In this document: positions 1 through 6,523 of the stretch, piece by piece | Numbering within the stretch: position 1 is the stretch's first letter | Layout of the letters: each line of letters starts with the position of its first letter | Assembly (NCBI GenBank): GCA_964617105.1 | Contig: CAZTWC010000046.1 | Coordinates: forward strand, 9,225 to 18,522 | Reading direction: 5' to 3' | DNA: 9,298 nucleotides | DNA from: CAZTWC01 sp964617105 [NCBI: uncultured Myxococcia bacterium] | Lineage (GTDB): Bacteria > CAZTWC01 | The notes under the pieces: generated by a model | The model's input: only the letters and a program-made list of their open reading frames with translations | Databases searched by the model: none | Told to the model about the DNA's origin: nothing | Program-made: the position numbers and the translations under genes

Positions 1-53
1 GCGTCGCTTGCGCTCACGATGTTCGGATGGTCCAGGGCGCCGATGATCTCCAT
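1..53 (-). other. Possible chimeric junction: kinase-like tail on an ABC exporter
   Basis: Read on the minus strand, bases 53-1 continue the exporter frame as MEIIGALDHPNIVSASDA. The first part (MEIIGAL, bases 53-33) suits an ABC exporter. DHPNIVSASDA (bases 32-1) matches the LDHPNIV-x-A-x-DA signature that follows helix C in bacterial Hanks-type Ser/Thr kinases, where it is often preceded by M-x-x-x-GAL. The first 50 bases are about 64% GC, against 50% in the next 60. A shared 21-base stretch (33-53) could have bridged two unrelated sequences during assembly. A real sequence change cannot be excluded. Confidence 0.5.
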
Positions 54-878
54 CAAAGGGGAGATGGCGGCCCGTAGGAAAAAGGAGCGCAGCATTATAG
101 ACAGGTATTGTTTGTTCAGGCGGTCAAAACGTTTTTCTTCATAAAGGTAAGTGCCAAACAATTGCACTAGTTTAATGCCGGCGAAGACCTCTCTGACCCG
201 GTTGGCTATTTGCGCCAGTTGTTCCTGGCCGCTGGATGAGACCCGCTTGAGTCGGGAAGCGTGTTTGACTAGAGGGACAGCCGCCAGGGGTAATAGAAAA
301 AAGGAGATTAGCGAGAGATAAAAATCAAGATAAAAAGCCACCCCGAGAAGTACCGCAATCTGTAAAACATCCCTGAACAGGGTGGCAGCAGCATAAGTGA
401 CTGCTTGCTCTACCTGGGTTATATCGTTGGTAAAACGGGAAACCAGTTCTCCACCCGGGTGGCGGCTGAAAAAAGCCAGGGGTTTTAAAAGTAGTTTGGC
501 AAAGAAAAATCGGCGTAAGTCCACCACCACTTTTTGACCGATTAAGCCCATTATAAAAAATTGGCCAAAATAGGAGAGCCCTTTGATAATAGAAATCACC
601 AGAATAAATAGGGGCAATAGGACTATCAAATCGAGATTTTGCAAACTATCTAAAAATGGAAGTTTTATCGCCGAGCCTATTATTGGAAAAGCGGTCACCA
701 GGTTTTTTCCCGAAAAGAGGAATTTAATCATGGGACCTACCAGGTAAGCGTAAATCCCAGTGGTTACTGCCAATACCAACATGCATAGCAAAGCAGCGGA
801 AAAATGGCCCCAATAGGGGGTTAAAAATGGGGTCAATTGTTTGAATTTGAACTCTGTTTCTAAGGAAATTTTTTGCAT
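1..878 (-). CDS. MsbA-like ABC exporter, N-terminal membrane domain (partial, 3' end off the window)
   Basis: The start is the ATG at 876-878 (minus strand) and 292 codons are visible; the ATP-binding domain would lie beyond the left edge. The visible part is the six-helix transmembrane domain of an ABC exporter. After a short polar N-terminus (MQKISLETEFKFKQL) come hydrophobic helices, then the cytoplasmic loop with FFSRHPGGELVSRFTNDI, which closely matches the MsbA/LpsB-type coupling region (F-x-R-x-x-x-G-E-L-x-S-R-x-x-x-D). Further on, a REVFAGIKLVQLFGTYLYEEKRF stretch is also typical of this family. Members flip lipid A-core, other lipids or drugs across the inner membrane as homodimers; the substrate here cannot be told. 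No good Shine-Dalgarno site precedes the ATG. From about residue 283 the sequence stops looking like an ABC exporter: DHPNIVSASDA replaces the expected transmembrane helix, and the DNA becomes GC-rich. Family assignment is firm up to residue 282. Confidence 0.88.
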   Translation of the reverse strand, partial: MQKISLETEFKFKQLTPFLTPYWGHFSAALLCMLVLAVTTGIYAYLVGPMIKFLFSGKNLVTAFPIIGSAIKLPFLDSLQNLDLIVLLPLFILVISIIKGLSYFGQFFIMGLIGQKVVVDLRRFFFAKLLLKPLAFFSRHPGGELVSRFTNDITQVEQAVTYAAATLFRDVLQIAVLLGVAFYLDFYLSLISFFLLPLAAVPLVKHASRLKRVSSSGQEQLAQIANRVREVFAGIKLVQLFGTYLYEEKRFDRLNKQYLSIMLRSFFLRAAISPLMEIIGALDHPNIVSASD

Positions 879-900
879 TTTATTATTATTGTGTTATAAT
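872..900 (+). promoter_or_regulatory. Predicted sigma70-type promoter of pepA (extended -10)
   Basis: A perfect TATAAT lies at 895-900, preceded by TGT (892-894), giving an extended -10. A weak -35 (TTTGCA, 4 of 6 matches) lies at 872-877 with a 17-base spacer. Transcription would start near 907, leaving a leader of about 35 bases before the pepA ATG at 942. The -35 lies inside the first codons of the divergent exporter gene. Confidence 0.6.
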
Positions 901-925
901 ATGTCTTTTTTTTAATAAATTTTAA
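896..925 (-). promoter_or_regulatory. Predicted divergent promoter of the ABC exporter
   Basis: On the minus strand TATTAT lies at 901-896 and TTAAAA (4 of 6 matches to the -35 consensus) at 925-920, with an 18-base spacer. The -10 overlaps the pepA -10 by five bases. The region is very AT-rich, so chance matches are likely, and this promoter is less certain than the one for pepA. Confidence 0.35.
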
Positions 926-941
926 CTGATCGGGTAATTTT

Positions 942-2447
942 ATGGAAATAACAATAATTTCAGGTAAGTTGGATAAATTAAAAACTGAATTATTTCTTGT
1001 ACCGGTATTTTCTGGAAAAGTCAAGACCGCTCTGTTTATAAAAGAGATGGATACAATGCTTAATAAAACTCTGCTAAAAGAGATGGCTCGGCAGGATTTT
1101 AAGGGAAAAAAAGGGCAGCAAGTTTATTTAAATATTCCGGGAAACAAGCGTATCAGCCATCTATTGCTGGTGGGTATGGGGAAGAAAAAAAGAGAATATT
1201 TAGATGATTGGCGGCAATTTGCTGCGGTTGGTGCCCGTTTTGCCAATAAATTAAAATGTAAGAAAATGGCTGTACCTTTGCTGCCGGTTGAGAGCAATAA
1301 AGCCTTGCAGCGCCAGTGCCGCCAGGTGTGCGAAGGCCTAAACCTGGCCCTTTACAAGTTTAACAAATACAAATCTAACCAAGATGATGATGTTAAACTA
1401 AAAAGTGTTACTTTACTTCCCCCGCTACCGATAAGAAGAAAGGTAAAACATGGCTTGATAAAAGAGGTTCAAAAGGCTCAGGATGTTTCCAGGGCAGTTT
1501 GCCTGGCCAGGGACCTGATTAATGAGCCGCCTAATGTGCTGAATCCACCCGCCATGGCAGAAATTGCTCAGAAAATGGCGGAGGAGACCGATAACCTGAC
1601 ATGTCAGATCCTTACCCCCAAAGAGATGCAAGAAAAAAATATGAATCTTTTGTTGGCGGTCTCATCTGGTAGTCCTATTGAACCCCGGTTGATACATCTT
1701 CATTACCAGCCGCCGAAAAATCAGAGTAATAACCAGGTGGTGGCTCTGGTAGGTAAAGGATTGACCTTTGATGCTGGTGGTCTTTGCCTCAAACCCGCCC
1801 AACATATGGCTCACATGAAAGGAGATATGGGTGGTGGCGCGGTGGTCATCGGTGCTATGTATGCCATTAGTAAACTCAAGCCCAACATGGAGGTGCACGG
1901 TCTGGTGCCAGCATCTGAGAATATGCCGGGCGGCAAAGCTTTTAAAATGGACGATGTAATTACCGGGATGGGTAAAAAAAGTGTGGAGATTTGCAATACT
2001 GATGCTGAAGGCCGGCTAATTTTAGCCGATGCCTTAAGTTATGCTCTCTCTCTGGACTGCAATGAGATTATTGATTTCGCCACTCTCACCGGTGCTTGCA
2101 TGGTGGCTCTGGGCGATTATACTGCCGGGGTTTTTGGCAACAACGACCGGATGGTTCACCGTTTTATGCGGGCAGGCCAAGAGGCAGGAGAAGATTTGTG
2201 GAGGCTGCCTTTGACTGAGGCTCTCAAGGAGTCCATGAAGAGCGAGGTGGCGGACACCAAAAATATCGGTAGCCGCATGGGGGGCGCCATTGGAGCCGCC
2301 CTGTTCTTGCAGGAATTTGTAGAAAATAAACCCTGGATTCACGTTGATATCGCCGGACCGGCCTTTAGTGAGGCTGATAGCGGATATAAGACTAAGGGGG
2401 GGACGGGGTTTGGTATTATGACCGCCCTGGAATACCTCCTGGTATAG
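942..2447 (+). CDS. pepA: Leucyl aminopeptidase (M17 family)
   Basis: A 501-residue cytosolic aminopeptidase of the usual length for M17 (hexameric, two metal ions), which removes N-terminal residues such as leucine from peptides in protein turnover. The less conserved N-terminal domain spans roughly residues 1-165, and the catalytic domain follows from the DLINEPPNVLNP motif (191-202). All expected active-site residues are visible by comparison with the family: K272 and D277 in GKGLTFDAGG, K284, D295 in MKGDMGGGA, and D354, E356 and R358 in the signature NTDAEGRL (352-359). There is no signal peptide. The ATG at 942 has only a weak Shine-Dalgarno (GGG at 932-934) but fits the family N-terminus. 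In some bacteria PepA also binds DNA in site-specific recombination and regulation; nothing here tests that. It is transcribed away from the exporter, and the next plus-strand gene has its own promoter, so pepA is probably monocistronic. Confidence 0.96.
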   Translation: MEITIISGKLDKLKTELFLVPVFSGKVKTALFIKEMDTMLNKTLLKEMARQDFKGKKGQQVYLNIPGNKRISHLLLVGMGKKKREYLDDWRQFAAVGARFANKLKCKKMAVPLLPVESNKALQRQCRQVCEGLNLALYKFNKYKSNQDDDVKLKSVTLLPPLPIRRKVKHGLIKEVQKAQDVSRAVCLARDLINEPPNVLNPPAMAEIAQKMAEETDNLTCQILTPKEMQEKNMNLLLAVSSGSPIEPRLIHLHYQPPKNQSNNQVVALVGKGLTFDAGGLCLKPAQHMAHMKGDMGGGAVVIGAMYAISKLKPNMEVHGLVPASENMPGGKAFKMDDVITGMGKKSVEICNTDAEGRLILADALSYALSLDCNEIIDFATLTGACMVALGDYTAGVFGNNDRMVHRFMRAGQEAGEDLWRLPLTEALKESMKSEVADTKNIGSRMGGAIGAALFLQEFVENKPWIHVDIAGPAFSEADSGYKTKGGTGFGIMTALEYLLV

Positions 2448-2535
2448 AAAATTTGGATGCATCTTCATTAGTTTTGTTGCCGGTGTCAAAATCGTCCTCG
2501 ACGTAGAAGAACGATAGCCTCTAACCAAAGTTTAC

Positions 2536-2565
2536 TTGACCGTGGCATAGATTATGGCATATAAT
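2536..2565 (+). promoter_or_regulatory. Strong promoter of the toxin-antitoxin operon
   Basis: TTGACC (5 of 6) at 2536-2541 and a perfect TATAAT at 2560-2565 are separated by 18 bases. The predicted start of transcription is near 2572, so the mRNA would begin almost at the Shine-Dalgarno AGGAGG. This also rules out the upstream in-frame ATG at 2567, which would lie outside the transcript. Confidence 0.75.
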
Positions 2566-2585
2566 AATGGCAGGAGGTTATGCCA
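2543..2585 (+). promoter_or_regulatory. Predicted autoregulatory operator with repeated TGGCATA boxes
   Basis: TGGCATA occurs at 2543-2549 and 2555-2561, a third box TGGCAGG at 2568-2574, and an inverted copy TATGCCA at 2579-2585. The boxes are 12 to 13 bases apart, roughly one helical turn, and they cover the spacer, the -10 and the ribosome binding site. RHH antitoxins typically bind such short repeats as several dimers and repress their own operon, so this is the likely site for the protein encoded next. Confidence 0.6.
2572..2577 (+). promoter_or_regulatory. Shine-Dalgarno AGGAGG fixing the antitoxin start
   Basis: A perfect AGGAGG ends seven bases before the ATG at 2585. It lies inside the longer reading frame beginning at 2567 and therefore favours 2585 as the true start. 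Confidence 0.85.
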
Positions 2586-2848
2586 TGAGCCAAAGGACAG
2601 TTCACAATTTTCATGTGCCTTTACCACATGAGATCTACAATTTGATCCGTGCAGAAGCCAACCGTTCAAAAAAACCAGCCACAGTGTTAGTGCGCGAGGC
2701 TATAATCGAGTGGCTAAAAAAGCGAGAAAAAAAAAGTCTTCATTCTGAGATTACAGATTTTGCTACTCGATATGCTGGCAGCCAATACGATCTTGATGAT
2801 GATTTGGAAAATACATCGATAAATCACTTAGAGGAAGATAAATATTGA
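2585..2848 (+). CDS. Ribbon-helix-helix antitoxin of a MazF-type toxin-antitoxin pair
   Basis: An 87-residue protein that should bind DNA as a dimer and neutralise the toxin encoded next. The N-terminal strand RTVHNFHVPLP, followed by helices HEIYNLIRAEANRSKKPA and TVLVREAIIEWLKKREKK, has the pattern of the ribbon-helix-helix (Arc/MetJ/CopG) fold. The C-terminal part is acidic (DLDDDLEN, HLEEDKY) and is probably the flexible tail that wraps around the toxin. The start at 2585 is chosen over the ATG at 2567 because of the AGGAGG at 2572-2577 and because the promoter -10 ends at 2565. The stop TGA overlaps the toxin's TTG start, so the two are translationally coupled. The repeated boxes upstream suggest autorepression. 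The exact antitoxin subfamily (MazE-like or other RHH) cannot be settled by eye. Confidence 0.85.
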   Translation: MSQRTVHNFHVPLPHEIYNLIRAEANRSKKPATVLVREAIIEWLKKREKKSLHSEITDFATRYAGSQYDLDDDLENTSINHLEEDKY

Positions 2849-3195
2849 AACGAGGTGATGTGTATGTGGCAGATCTTATACCCAGATCTGGATCTGAGCA
2901 GAAAGGCAAGCGTCCAGTTGTTTTAGTGTCACATGATGGTTTTAATCAGACACCAGGATGGCGCTCCATAATTATTGTTCCGATTTCAACTTCAAAAAAA
3001 CAGGCCATGAGGGGACCAACCATAGTAAATTTGCCAAAGGGAACCGGCGGGCTTAAAAAATCGAGCGTAGCATTGTGCCACCAGGTAACCACACTAGATA
3101 AAAGAAAACTTACCCAACATTTAGGAGAATTACCGGTGGAATATTTAAAGCAGATCGAAAATGGTATTAAAATCGCAATTGATATTTTTCTCTAA
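2845..3195 (+). CDS. MazF/PemK-family endoribonuclease toxin
   Basis: A 116-residue protein of usual MazF length. MazF toxins cut mRNA (sometimes rRNA or tRNA) at short sequence motifs and halt growth when the antitoxin is lost. The N-terminus KRGDVYVADL is the family hallmark, followed by GSEQKGKRPVVLVS (residues 16-29, with the conserved catalytic-type arginine R23 before a proline) and the PIST stretch (46-49) holding the conserved Ser/Thr; GGLKKSSVALCHQVTTLDKRKL (68-89) matches the typical strand with VALCDQ-x-x-x-x-D. The start is TTG at 2845, overlapping the antitoxin TGA by four bases (TTGA), with GAGGA at 2831-2835 nine bases upstream. No in-frame ATG exists near this N-terminus, and starting later would remove the conserved strand. 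The weak start codon would keep toxin below antitoxin. No key residue is missing, so the toxin looks functional. Cleavage specificity cannot be predicted here. Confidence 0.9.
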   Translation: MKRGDVYVADLIPRSGSEQKGKRPVVLVSHDGFNQTPGWRSIIIVPISTSKKQAMRGPTIVNLPKGTGGLKKSSVALCHQVTTLDKRKLTQHLGELPVEYLKQIENGIKIAIDIFL

Positions 3196-3200
3196 ATCAC

Positions 3201-3620
3201 TTACTCGCTGGATATCTGAGTTCTTAACCGTTTGGATAGAACCTTGATGACGCCCTGGGCAATCTCATCTTTTTCTGACATCAGGGCATAGAAATCTTCC
3301 CGCTCGATTTTCAACAGCAATACGTTTTCCAGAGCGGTTACTGAGGCAGAACGGGGTTCATTATCTAAAATGGCCATATCTCCAAAACATTCCCGCTCTG
3401 TTATTACTGCTATTTCCCGACTGCCAATATGAATTCTCACGCTGCCTTCAATGGTCAAGTATAGGGAATCTCCCACATCCCCCTCTTGAAAAACGACCTC
3501 ATTTTTGTTGAAGGTGATTTCTGTGGTAATTTCGGCTACCTTGGCTAAATCGTCTCCCGGTATTTGGGAAAAGAGATCGATACTTTTTAAAAATAGAACC
3601 TTTTCCAGGGTGGAGATCAT
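3201..3620 (-). CDS. Stand-alone cyclic nucleotide-binding domain protein
   Basis: A 139-residue protein made almost wholly of one cNMP-binding (CRP/PKA-type) domain. It starts with LFSQIPGDDLAKVAEI and has the beta-roll with EVVFQEGDVGDSLYLTIEGSV (residues 41-61) and a phosphate-binding cassette at 79-94 (FGDMAILDNEPRSASV). R90 corresponds to the arginine that holds the cyclic phosphate in CRP; the usual glutamate of FGE is aspartate (D81). There is no helix-turn-helix after it, so it is not a classical CRP transcription factor, and no transmembrane or catalytic domain. The ATG at 3618-3620 has a good Shine-Dalgarno (AGGAGT, 3633-3628) seven bases away. It lies 40 bases downstream of the NTT-HEAT gene on the same strand, probably in one operon. 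It may serve as a ligand sensor for that transporter; the ligand (cAMP, cGMP or other) is unknown. Confidence 0.88.
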   Translation of the reverse strand: MISTLEKVLFLKSIDLFSQIPGDDLAKVAEITTEITFNKNEVVFQEGDVGDSLYLTIEGSVRIHIGSREIAVITERECFGDMAILDNEPRSASVTALENVLLLKIEREDFYALMSEKDEIAQGVIKVLSKRLRTQISSE

Positions 3621-3627
3621 TTTTATT

Positions 3628-3633
3628 ACTCCT
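3628..3633 (-). promoter_or_regulatory. Shine-Dalgarno of the cNMP-binding gene
   Basis: On the minus strand AGGAGT lies seven bases before the ATG at 3620-3618, within the 40-base gap after the NTT-HEAT gene. It gives the cNMP-binding gene its own ribosome entry, so translation does not need coupling to the upstream gene. Confidence 0.75.
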
Positions 3634-3660
3634 ATTCAGGTCGATCCGTATTCATTGATT

Positions 3661-6516
3661 TTAATATTCTTGCTGTTCTACTAAAAACGCAGCATAATTT
3701 TTCACCAAAGGATGAGGATCTTTTAATGCTTCCTGGGCTATCCGCTTAAATTCATCCCTGCAGGTTAATTGTTGGAGAGTAAAAAGTGTAGTTTCCCGGA
3801 CAATCGGATCTTTGGCTTTTAATTCGATAATCAGGCGATTTTTAAACTGGCCGAATTTTTTATAGGCAATATAATTAATGGTGCAGCAAGTGATCCAGGG
3901 GCTAGATTCGGTTAGCAGAAGTTTAATCCAATCGGGTTGGCTTTTGTGGACCAGTTTAATGTAGGAGGAAACCCGTCTTATTTGGTCGTCATCAGACAAT
4001 TTTTCCAGAATGGGGAGAAGCAAACGTTTTTTCTCGTTGTCCAACAGGTTGTCTATCACTTCGATAGCATTGGCTCTAACATTGACTACCGTACTTTTCA
4101 GGCCGTAATACACCAGTTCGATATTTTTTCTGGGATAGATAACTGCCAGGATGGTGAATAGTTCATCGATAATTTTATTTTGTTTTTCTATCAGAGCTTG
4201 CTTTAAAAGTAGGCTGTCCGTTTCCTCGTTCAGTCCCATCTCCTTAATAATTACCAATTGCTGATAGTAACGGGTCAATTCCTTGTAAATAAAATTGGTC
4301 AATTTTTTGTGGTTGAATTTTAAATTTGGATGGCGGTAGATTATTTGGTTGATCCCTTTGACCACATTCATTCTCAACTCATCATCCATCTCATCCATAT
4401 GCAACTGTAAAATTTTTAGCGCTGCAGGAGAGGCGATTTTGGCCAATATTTTGGCTATATTGCGTTTTTTGTAAAGGTCTTCCTTGGGAGAAGTCAACAC
4501 TTTGGTCAACTGCTCTTCTATATTATTAAATTTTGCCAGGGCGGTAATAGATACTTTTACGGTGTCTTTTTTACCCAGGTGGTCCAGCAAAATAGGCAGT
4601 AATTCAGGACTGGTCAATTTGCCAGCTGCCATTATGGCTTCAATTTTTACTTCCAGGGAGGAATCGTTCAATAAACTTATTAAGGGATGGTAGAAGTTTT
4701 TTACCCCAATTTCTCCCAAGACTTGAGCACCATGTTGACGTGATTTTTGGGCTTCATTGTGCAGGAGTCCCTTTAATTCATCGGCGGCATGCAGGATACC
4801 GTCTAATCCTCCGTATTTGATTAATCCCACCAGGCAGGCTTTTTTCAGTTGCGGAGATTTGGAGTTGAGATAGGGCAGCACATCATCAATGGCTTTCTCT
4901 TTACCCAGACAACAATAGGTCAAACAGGCGGCAGCCTTAACTACTGATGGGGAATCATCATCTAATATTATTTCTCTGATCCAGCAGGCGTAATCTTCAC
5001 CTCCGGCTCTACCCAGGTATTGAATAGCCTTGATTCTCACTTCTGAGGTGCGGTGAAAAATAAGTTCTCCCAATTCGGGCCGCCAGTCGAAGTTGGTAAC
5101 ATGGGGCAGCAACTCCAGGGCATGCAATATTTCCCGATCACTGGAGTCACTGTGAAGGGTTCTGCAAAGGATCTCTTTGGTGATGTCATCGGAAATATTT
5201 ATAGAGGAATCGGAAAAGTTTAATTTTCGGCTCTTGAGAGTATCAAGTAAAGAAGATACATACTCTTTTTTGATCCGAATAGTAAGTACCAGCCAAATTA
5301 CTAAAAGCACCAGAGTCATTATTCCGATCCAGAAAAGCCCGGCGGTTTTTGAAAGACCATAGATAATGGCGCCTGAAACTCCAATAGAGAGAGGTTTTAA
5401 TATGCCATCGATAAAAGCCTTAGCCCGTCCCCTGACATGACCGGGAACCGGAATGTAGAGCAGTTGAGTGGAGGCATCGTTGATAGTGTAGCGGAAAACA
5501 TTTTCACTACCCTTGGCTAAAATTGCCGGGATGATCAAGGGCCAGAATGTCATGGCGGCAGAGCCTCCCAGAAGGGCTATAGGCAAAATCAGCATGGCGC
5601 TCATAATACCGTATCGCTCCAGCAGGCGAGAAGTGATAAGGAACTGGATAACTCCGGCTATAACTCCAGTATATAAGTAGAAATCAGCAAAAAAGGTGGC
5701 CATATCGTGGGCTTCTTTAAAAGATTCTTTGGCAATGTATTTAAACTGATAATCCACAAATGTAGTGGCTAAGAAAGTGCAGGCCACAATGCCGGCAATG
5801 ATTTTTAGATGGTTTGATGAAAGCACCCGCAGGCTGTCGGAGGAGAAGGCTATTCCACTTTTTCCGGTTTTTTTAACTGGAGAAAGGTGGGAGGTAATTA
5901 GTTGGTTGCGGCAAAGTTTACCCAGGACATAGACAATAATAATTATAAATAAAAAATTGACGGCGCAGAGAAACATTAAATTTTCCGGACCATAATCTTT
6001 AGCCATAGATCTAATGGTTAGGCCGGCGATAATATTGGCCAAAACCCCCCCGCCGCCGATAAGGCCAAATAATCGTTTACCTTCACGGGGGTTAAAAATG
6101 TCGTTGGCAAAAGTCCAGAATTGGATAATGATCAGAGAACCAAAGACCTCTACCCAAACATAAAAGACAGGGTAAAAAGTGTTGCCTATTTGATCCACCA
6201 GCCAGCGGCTTATCAATATTGAGCAAAAGATCAGACTGGTTATGATTAAAATAAGTCGATCCCGCCGTACCTGGTCAGCGAACTTAGAGTAAATATAGGA
6301 GATAATACTTACCGTAATAGCGACCGCGATATACATCAGGGGCAAATAGGAAATATCCCACCTCTTTAAAAAGAGGGTATCGCGGATTACCCGGCCGGTA
6401 ATAAAAGCGCTCACCACGTTGGTGAGATAAAAGAACATCAACAGGGTCCTGGCGAATTCACCCTGCCTGATATGGAAAAGGTCGTCCAGGATATTGTAGA
6501 ACACCGTTTTTTGCAT
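3661..6516 (-). CDS. NTT (ATP/ADP translocase)-like carrier fused to C-terminal HEAT repeats
   Basis: A 951-residue protein of two parts. Residues 20 to about 415 hold 11-12 hydrophobic segments of the NTT/MFS type (for example 22-40, 57-77, 113-135, 178-200, 236-256, 276-296, 372-412). NTT-like patterns include GRVIRDTLFLKRWD (41-54) after helix 1, FANDIFNPREGKRLFGLIGGGG (136-157), and ENVFRYTINDASTQLLY with VRGRAKAFIDG (338-371). From about 440 to the end come alpha-helical HEAT-type repeats, such as DDDSPSVVKAAA (519-530), NDSSLEVKIEAIMAAG (617-632), KDPIVRETTLFTLQQL (902-917) and DPHPLVKNYAA (933-943). NTT proteins of Rickettsia and Chlamydia import host ATP; many free-living bacteria have relatives of unknown substrate, often fused to HEAT or cNMP-binding modules. 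Substrate is therefore not assigned. The ATG at 6516 is the first possible start: an in-frame TAA lies two codons upstream and there is no Shine-Dalgarno. The cNMP-binding gene follows 40 bases downstream. Confidence 0.85.
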   Translation of the reverse strand: MQKTVFYNILDDLFHIRQGEFARTLLMFFYLTNVVSAFITGRVIRDTLFLKRWDISYLPLMYIAVAITVSIISYIYSKFADQVRRDRLILIITSLIFCSILISRWLVDQIGNTFYPVFYVWVEVFGSLIIIQFWTFANDIFNPREGKRLFGLIGGGGVLANIIAGLTIRSMAKDYGPENLMFLCAVNFLFIIIIVYVLGKLCRNQLITSHLSPVKKTGKSGIAFSSDSLRVLSSNHLKIIAGIVACTFLATTFVDYQFKYIAKESFKEAHDMATFFADFYLYTGVIAGVIQFLITSRLLERYGIMSAMLILPIALLGGSAAMTFWPLIIPAILAKGSENVFRYTINDASTQLLYIPVPGHVRGRAKAFIDGILKPLSIGVSGAIIYGLSKTAGLFWIGIMTLVLLVIWLVLTIRIKKEYVSSLLDTLKSRKLNFSDSSINISDDITKEILCRTLHSDSSDREILHALELLPHVTNFDWRPELGELIFHRTSEVRIKAIQYLGRAGGEDYACWIREIILDDDSPSVVKAAACLTYCCLGKEKAIDDVLPYLNSKSPQLKKACLVGLIKYGGLDGILHAADELKGLLHNEAQKSRQHGAQVLGEIGVKNFYHPLISLLNDSSLEVKIEAIMAAGKLTSPELLPILLDHLGKKDTVKVSITALAKFNNIEEQLTKVLTSPKEDLYKKRNIAKILAKIASPAALKILQLHMDEMDDELRMNVVKGINQIIYRHPNLKFNHKKLTNFIYKELTRYYQQLVIIKEMGLNEETDSLLLKQALIEKQNKIIDELFTILAVIYPRKNIELVYYGLKSTVVNVRANAIEVIDNLLDNEKKRLLLPILEKLSDDDQIRRVSSYIKLVHKSQPDWIKLLLTESSPWITCCTINYIAYKKFGQFKNRLIIELKAKDPIVRETTLFTLQQLTCRDEFKRIAQEALKDPHPLVKNYAAFLVEQQEY

Positions 6517-6523
6517 AGATTAA

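Noticed and set aside
901-930. A ten-codon frame (ATG to TGA, MSFFLINFN) in front of pepA as a leader peptide
   Set aside because: It has no ribosome site, and its ATG lies upstream of the predicted transcription start near 907.
2432-2445. ATACC-TCCT-GGTAT hairpin at the end of pepA as a terminator
   Set aside because: The stem is only five pairs, lies within the coding sequence and is not followed by a T-tract.
2484-2510. Inverted ATCGT/ACGAT between pepA and the antitoxin gene
   Set aside because: The stem is five pairs around a loop of about 15 bases, without a T-run; it is within chance expectation.
2034-2528. A 164-codon open frame on the minus strand overlapping the end of pepA
   Set aside because: It lies almost entirely antisense to the conserved catalytic part of pepA, shows no recognisable motif, and is explained as a shadow frame.
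2567-2584. Upstream ATG extending the antitoxin by six residues
   Set aside because: The perfect Shine-Dalgarno lies inside this extension and the predicted transcript begins near 2572, so this ATG would not be translated.
3201-3620. A CRP/FNR transcription factor
   Set aside because: The protein ends shortly after the cNMP domain; there is no helix-turn-helix domain.
3661-6516. A parasite-type ATP/ADP translocase implying an intracellular lifestyle
   Set aside because: NTT relatives with HEAT tails occur in free-living bacteria, and nothing else here points to a host-dependent organism.
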